IMG/VR virus record: IMGVR_UViG_3300034073_003078
Coordinates: 1-23,741 of that record
Length of the DNA stretch: 23,741 nucleotides
Direction: 5' to 3' (one strand)
DNA from: a virus
The number at the start of each line of letters is the position of its first letter. The first letter of the stretch is position 1. A model generated the notes under the pieces. It was not told where the DNA came from and did not search any database. It saw nothing but the letters and a program-made list of their open reading frames with translations. The position numbers and the translations under genes are program-made. Shown piece by piece: positions 21,715-23,741 of this stretch.

Positions 21715-22845
21715 TTAATGTGAATCCCCGACATTATTTTTTTCGCTGTATATTAAGTAATCCGGGTTTATTACTTTAGCTACTTTCGATCTATTTCCAT
21801 CAACAGCTTTTATAACAATACCTTCGTGAGGAACTTTAGTGTTGTTTATAAAATTATTGAACACGAATGAATTTCTTACTTCCTCTGAATAAAGTCCTTT
21901 ATATAAGACTTCAACGTAGGGTAGATTTAAATATTCTTCAGTCATATATTGAGCTGCGGACAAATTGAAATACTTTTTATCTAATTCAATATCGAAAATA
22001 CATAGCTGTATATCATCTAATCCATACTCATAGTTTTTCTGGATTCCTTTCCCATATATTTCGCCGTAGATTATAAAACCAGAGCTCATGCGAGAATAAC
22101 CACCAAAATTTTTCTTAACAAGATTCCAGAGCTTATTTTTAATATCATATTTTTTCTCAATATCATACCAAACATTAGTATCATAGAAACCTTGACTATC
22201 AGATCCTTTTTCTACGTTATGAGAACCTACCACGAATTCATATTCATCCCAACCTGTCTCAAAACCAAAGAATTTTTTAATTTTAATCCACAGAGATAGC
22301 TTATTTTTCTTAACAATCCCGTATCTTGCATTTGTTCCATGTATTTTCCTAGTAATTTCGACATAATCATTTTCATCAAAAATATTAGGAACATTTTTAA
22401 AATTAGGGAATTTGTAGTAAATAGGGAAATTAGGATTTTCATGGTATTTTCTTTTTTTACCATTGGCTAATCTAATCATTTTAACCGCAGGTTCATACTT
22501 AGATATTTTAAGAATATCCATTACATCCTCCCATTTTTTCCTCTTATTTTCCGGAATCAAATCAATCGGCATTATCAAGCATTCACTGTAAACACTTCTT
22601 AGCTTAATTGTCCTAACTCTTTCTTTGTTACGGAGATAATTAGTGATACCTAATTTCTCTGAAATTTCTAAAGGTATCATAGCATCTGTAGTAGCGCAGA
22701 TAACTAAATCTCCAATTGAGTGAGAACCTTTTTTTACAACACATTGCCAGCCATTTATAACAGCTAGTTCTATATTGTCAGCATCCGGAATAGATTGAAT
22801 ATCATTTATCACGGACACGAAACAAACACTGTTTTCATTTTTCAT
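21715..22845 (-). CDS. RNA ligase, DRB0094 (Rnl5) family
   Basis: A 376-residue protein with both parts of this family. The N-terminal OB-like domain (residues 1-110) has SIPDADNIELAVINGWQCVV and GDLVICATTDAMIPLE. The adenylyltransferase domain follows: motif I is TRKIHGTN with nucleophile K167 (D. radiodurans ligase uses K165); FVVGSHNVEKG, then YGEIYGKGIQKNY (E262), motif IV HEGIVIKAV (E341), and motif V VAKVINPDYL. It seals nicked or broken RNA using ATP and would let the phage repair RNA cut by host anticodon nucleases. No polynucleotide kinase or tRNA gene is visible here. A host-type promoter lies just before it. Confidence 0.9.
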   Translation of the reverse strand: MKNENSVCFVSVINDIQSIPDADNIELAVINGWQCVVKKGSHSIGDLVICATTDAMIPLEISEKLGITNYLRNKERVRTIKLRSVYSECLIMPIDLIPENKRKKWEDVMDILKISKYEPAVKMIRLANGKKRKYHENPNFPIYYKFPNFKNVPNIFDENDYVEITRKIHGTNARYGIVKKNKLSLWIKIKKFFGFETGWDEYEFVVGSHNVEKGSDSQGFYDTNVWYDIEKKYDIKNKLWNLVKKNFGGYSRMSSGFIIYGEIYGKGIQKNYEYGLDDIQLCIFDIELDKKYFNLSAAQYMTEEYLNLPYVEVLYKGLYSEEVRNSFVFNNFINNTKVPHEGIVIKAVDGNRSKVAKVINPDYLIYSEKNNVGDSH

Positions 22846-22864
22846 AAACTATGATTTAATGACA

Positions 22865-22896
22865 CAAAGATAACTTATTATTTTGTAACTTCCAAA
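22865..22896 (-). promoter_or_regulatory. Bacteroidota-type promoter for the RNA ligase gene
   Basis: On the minus strand TTTG (22893-22896), 20 bases, then TATCTTTG (22865-22872), 19 bases before the ATG. The -33 part lies in the end of the preceding gene. Confidence 0.7.
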
Positions 22897-23177
22897 CTAA
22901 TTAAGGACTTTTTTAATTCTTTTTCTCTCTCCCTTTTATTTCTAGCGTATTCTACATAAATTTCCCTGTTTTTCGCATAGTATTCTCTTTGTCTTTCTCT
23001 TAACTTCTCTTTGTTTTTTATGTAATATTGTTGTCGTCTTTTCACTTCTTTTTGCCTAGCATACTCAGACATGGAGTGGTAATCAGCCAATCTTTTTCTC
23101 CTATGCTCCTCTTTCTTTTCCTCCGATAAATTAGCAAACCTATTTCTAAGATATTCTTTTCTTTTTTGCGTAATCAT
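22878..23177 (-). CDS. Highly charged Arg/Lys/Glu-rich helical protein
   Basis: A 99-residue protein composed largely of Lys, Arg, Glu and Tyr. It has imperfect repeats of the type YYIKNKEKLRERQ, EYYAKNREIYVEY and EYARNKREREKE, about 14 residues apart, and probably forms one long helix. Such sequences accompany HNH endonucleases in some phages, but no HNH motif is present, so it may be a nucleic-acid-binding or truncated relative. It starts 1 base after the preceding stop. Low-complexity composition makes any homology guess weak. Confidence 0.6.
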   Translation of the reverse strand: MITQKRKEYLRNRFANLSEEKKEEHRRKRLADYHSMSEYARQKEVKRRQQYYIKNKEKLRERQREYYAKNREIYVEYARNKREREKELKKSLISLEVTK

Positions 23178-23178
23178 A

Positions 23179-23736
23179 TTAATAAGCCTCTAAATGTGGA
23201 TCAATTAATTTTTCAAGTTTTGTTAATTCCTCGTCAACCTCTTTAGTAAAATAACCATAAACTCTTATTGTTCCATACTTTACTTTTATGTCAGTTATTA
23301 ACAATCCACCAGTAATATTTCTAAAAGCGAATGCTAAATGTTGATTCCTACATCTAACAATCGAGTTATCATTAGCAAATAAATTAAGGAGATTCAGCAC
23401 AAATGTAGGACACCACCAAGGTTTAGCTTTCTTTGCAACAAACATAATAAAGTCCTCTAGGTATTCATGCAAATCAGTACCTTCTTTAAATATATTCCAA
23501 GAAATGCCTATATATTTATATCTATCTTCTCTGTGGTTGGAGAAACATAGTAGAATATCTCTGAAAGCTACGGGAGGAAATTTGTATCTCGCACTTTTGC
23601 TTGACATTGAACCAAACTTCTTCTCTAGCTTACGCAATCCTATTTTGTAAGACACATAGGATTTAATATAGTAATAGAGAATTATTGCGGGGATATACCC
23701 AATTATAACAATGAATAAAATAATTAAAATGTACAT
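23179..23736 (-). CDS. Membrane-anchored phage protein, unknown function
   Basis: A 185-residue protein. Residues 1-25 (MYILIILFIVIIGYIPAIIL, then YYYIK) are a strong N-terminal transmembrane anchor. The remainder is a soluble domain with a basic linker (KIGLRKLEKKFGSM), KPWWCPTFVLNLLNLFA, and a beta-rich end (GLLITDIKVKYGTIRVYGYF). Orientation is uncertain. No family recognised. It seems complete, with the ATG 5 bases from the window edge, but a longer upstream start cannot be excluded. Confidence 0.65.
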   Translation of the reverse strand: MYILIILFIVIIGYIPAIILYYYIKSYVSYKIGLRKLEKKFGSMSSKSARYKFPPVAFRDILLCFSNHREDRYKYIGISWNIFKEGTDLHEYLEDFIMFVAKKAKPWWCPTFVLNLLNLFANDNSIVRCRNQHLAFAFRNITGGLLITDIKVKYGTIRVYGYFTKEVDEELTKLEKLIDPHLEAY

Positions 23737-23741
23737 AGTAA

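Noticed and set aside
1-23741. tRNA genes, integrase, transposase
   Set aside because: None was recognised by reading both strands; short tRNA-like folds cannot be fully excluded without a tRNA search program.

Overview
The window looks like part of the genome of a large tailed phage infecting a member of the Bacteroidota, probably an uncultured aquatic one. The reasons are: very AT-rich, tightly packed genes with 4 to 11 base overlaps; almost no Shine-Dalgarno sequences; three minus-strand promoters that fit the Bacteroidota primary sigma consensus (TTG, 19 to 20 bases, TAnnTTTG); a signal peptide ending in the Bacteroidota-style FSQ; and typical phage families (S74 fibre chaperone, collagen-like fibre, endolysin, DUF3008-like, YopX, ThyX, stand-alone ParB domains, a DRB0094-type RNA ligase). 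No tRNA, CRISPR array, integrase or insertion sequence was seen.

Layout. (1) 1-2189, plus strand: the C-terminal part of a collagen-like fibre with an intramolecular chaperone domain, then two small genes of unknown function. (2) 2194-12628, plus strand: an unusual run of enzymes in which two Kelch-repeat proteins are embedded. In order: three Fe(II)/2-oxoglutarate oxygenase-like proteins, a sulfotransferase, the two Kelch proteins, a GT9-like glycosyltransferase, a GT-A glycosyltransferase with a cysteine knuckle, a SAM methyltransferase, a two-domain DUF6445-type dioxygenase-like protein, a double glycosyltransferase and a further GT2 enzyme. (3) 12653-14112, plus strand: a DUF3008-like protein and an AmpD-like endolysin. 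(4) 14109-14687, minus strand: a lone YopX-family gene with its own host-type promoter. (5) 14800-18349, plus strand: a second sulfotransferase, small phage proteins, a putative small-terminase-like helical protein, two overlapping ParB-domain paralogues and a DUF5856-like protein. (6) 18333-23736, minus strand: nucleotide and RNA metabolism plus unknown proteins, including ThyX, a PAP2-type phosphatase and an RNA ligase, separated by two hairpin terminators and two host-type promoters.

How the parts may work together. Region 2 directly follows a fibre gene and contains two structural-looking beta-propeller proteins. The simplest reading is a phage-encoded set of enzymes that hydroxylate, glycosylate, methylate and sulfate the phage's own fibre or propeller proteins, or that build a glycan placed on them. 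Modification of the host surface is the main alternative. This is inference from gene content and order. The two strands also appear to use different start signals. Host-type promoters precede minus-strand (probably early or middle) genes. An almost invariant TATTTATA(A)TAAAA block sits 4 to 10 bases before four plus-strand genes and may be a phage-specific late promoter or a translation signal.
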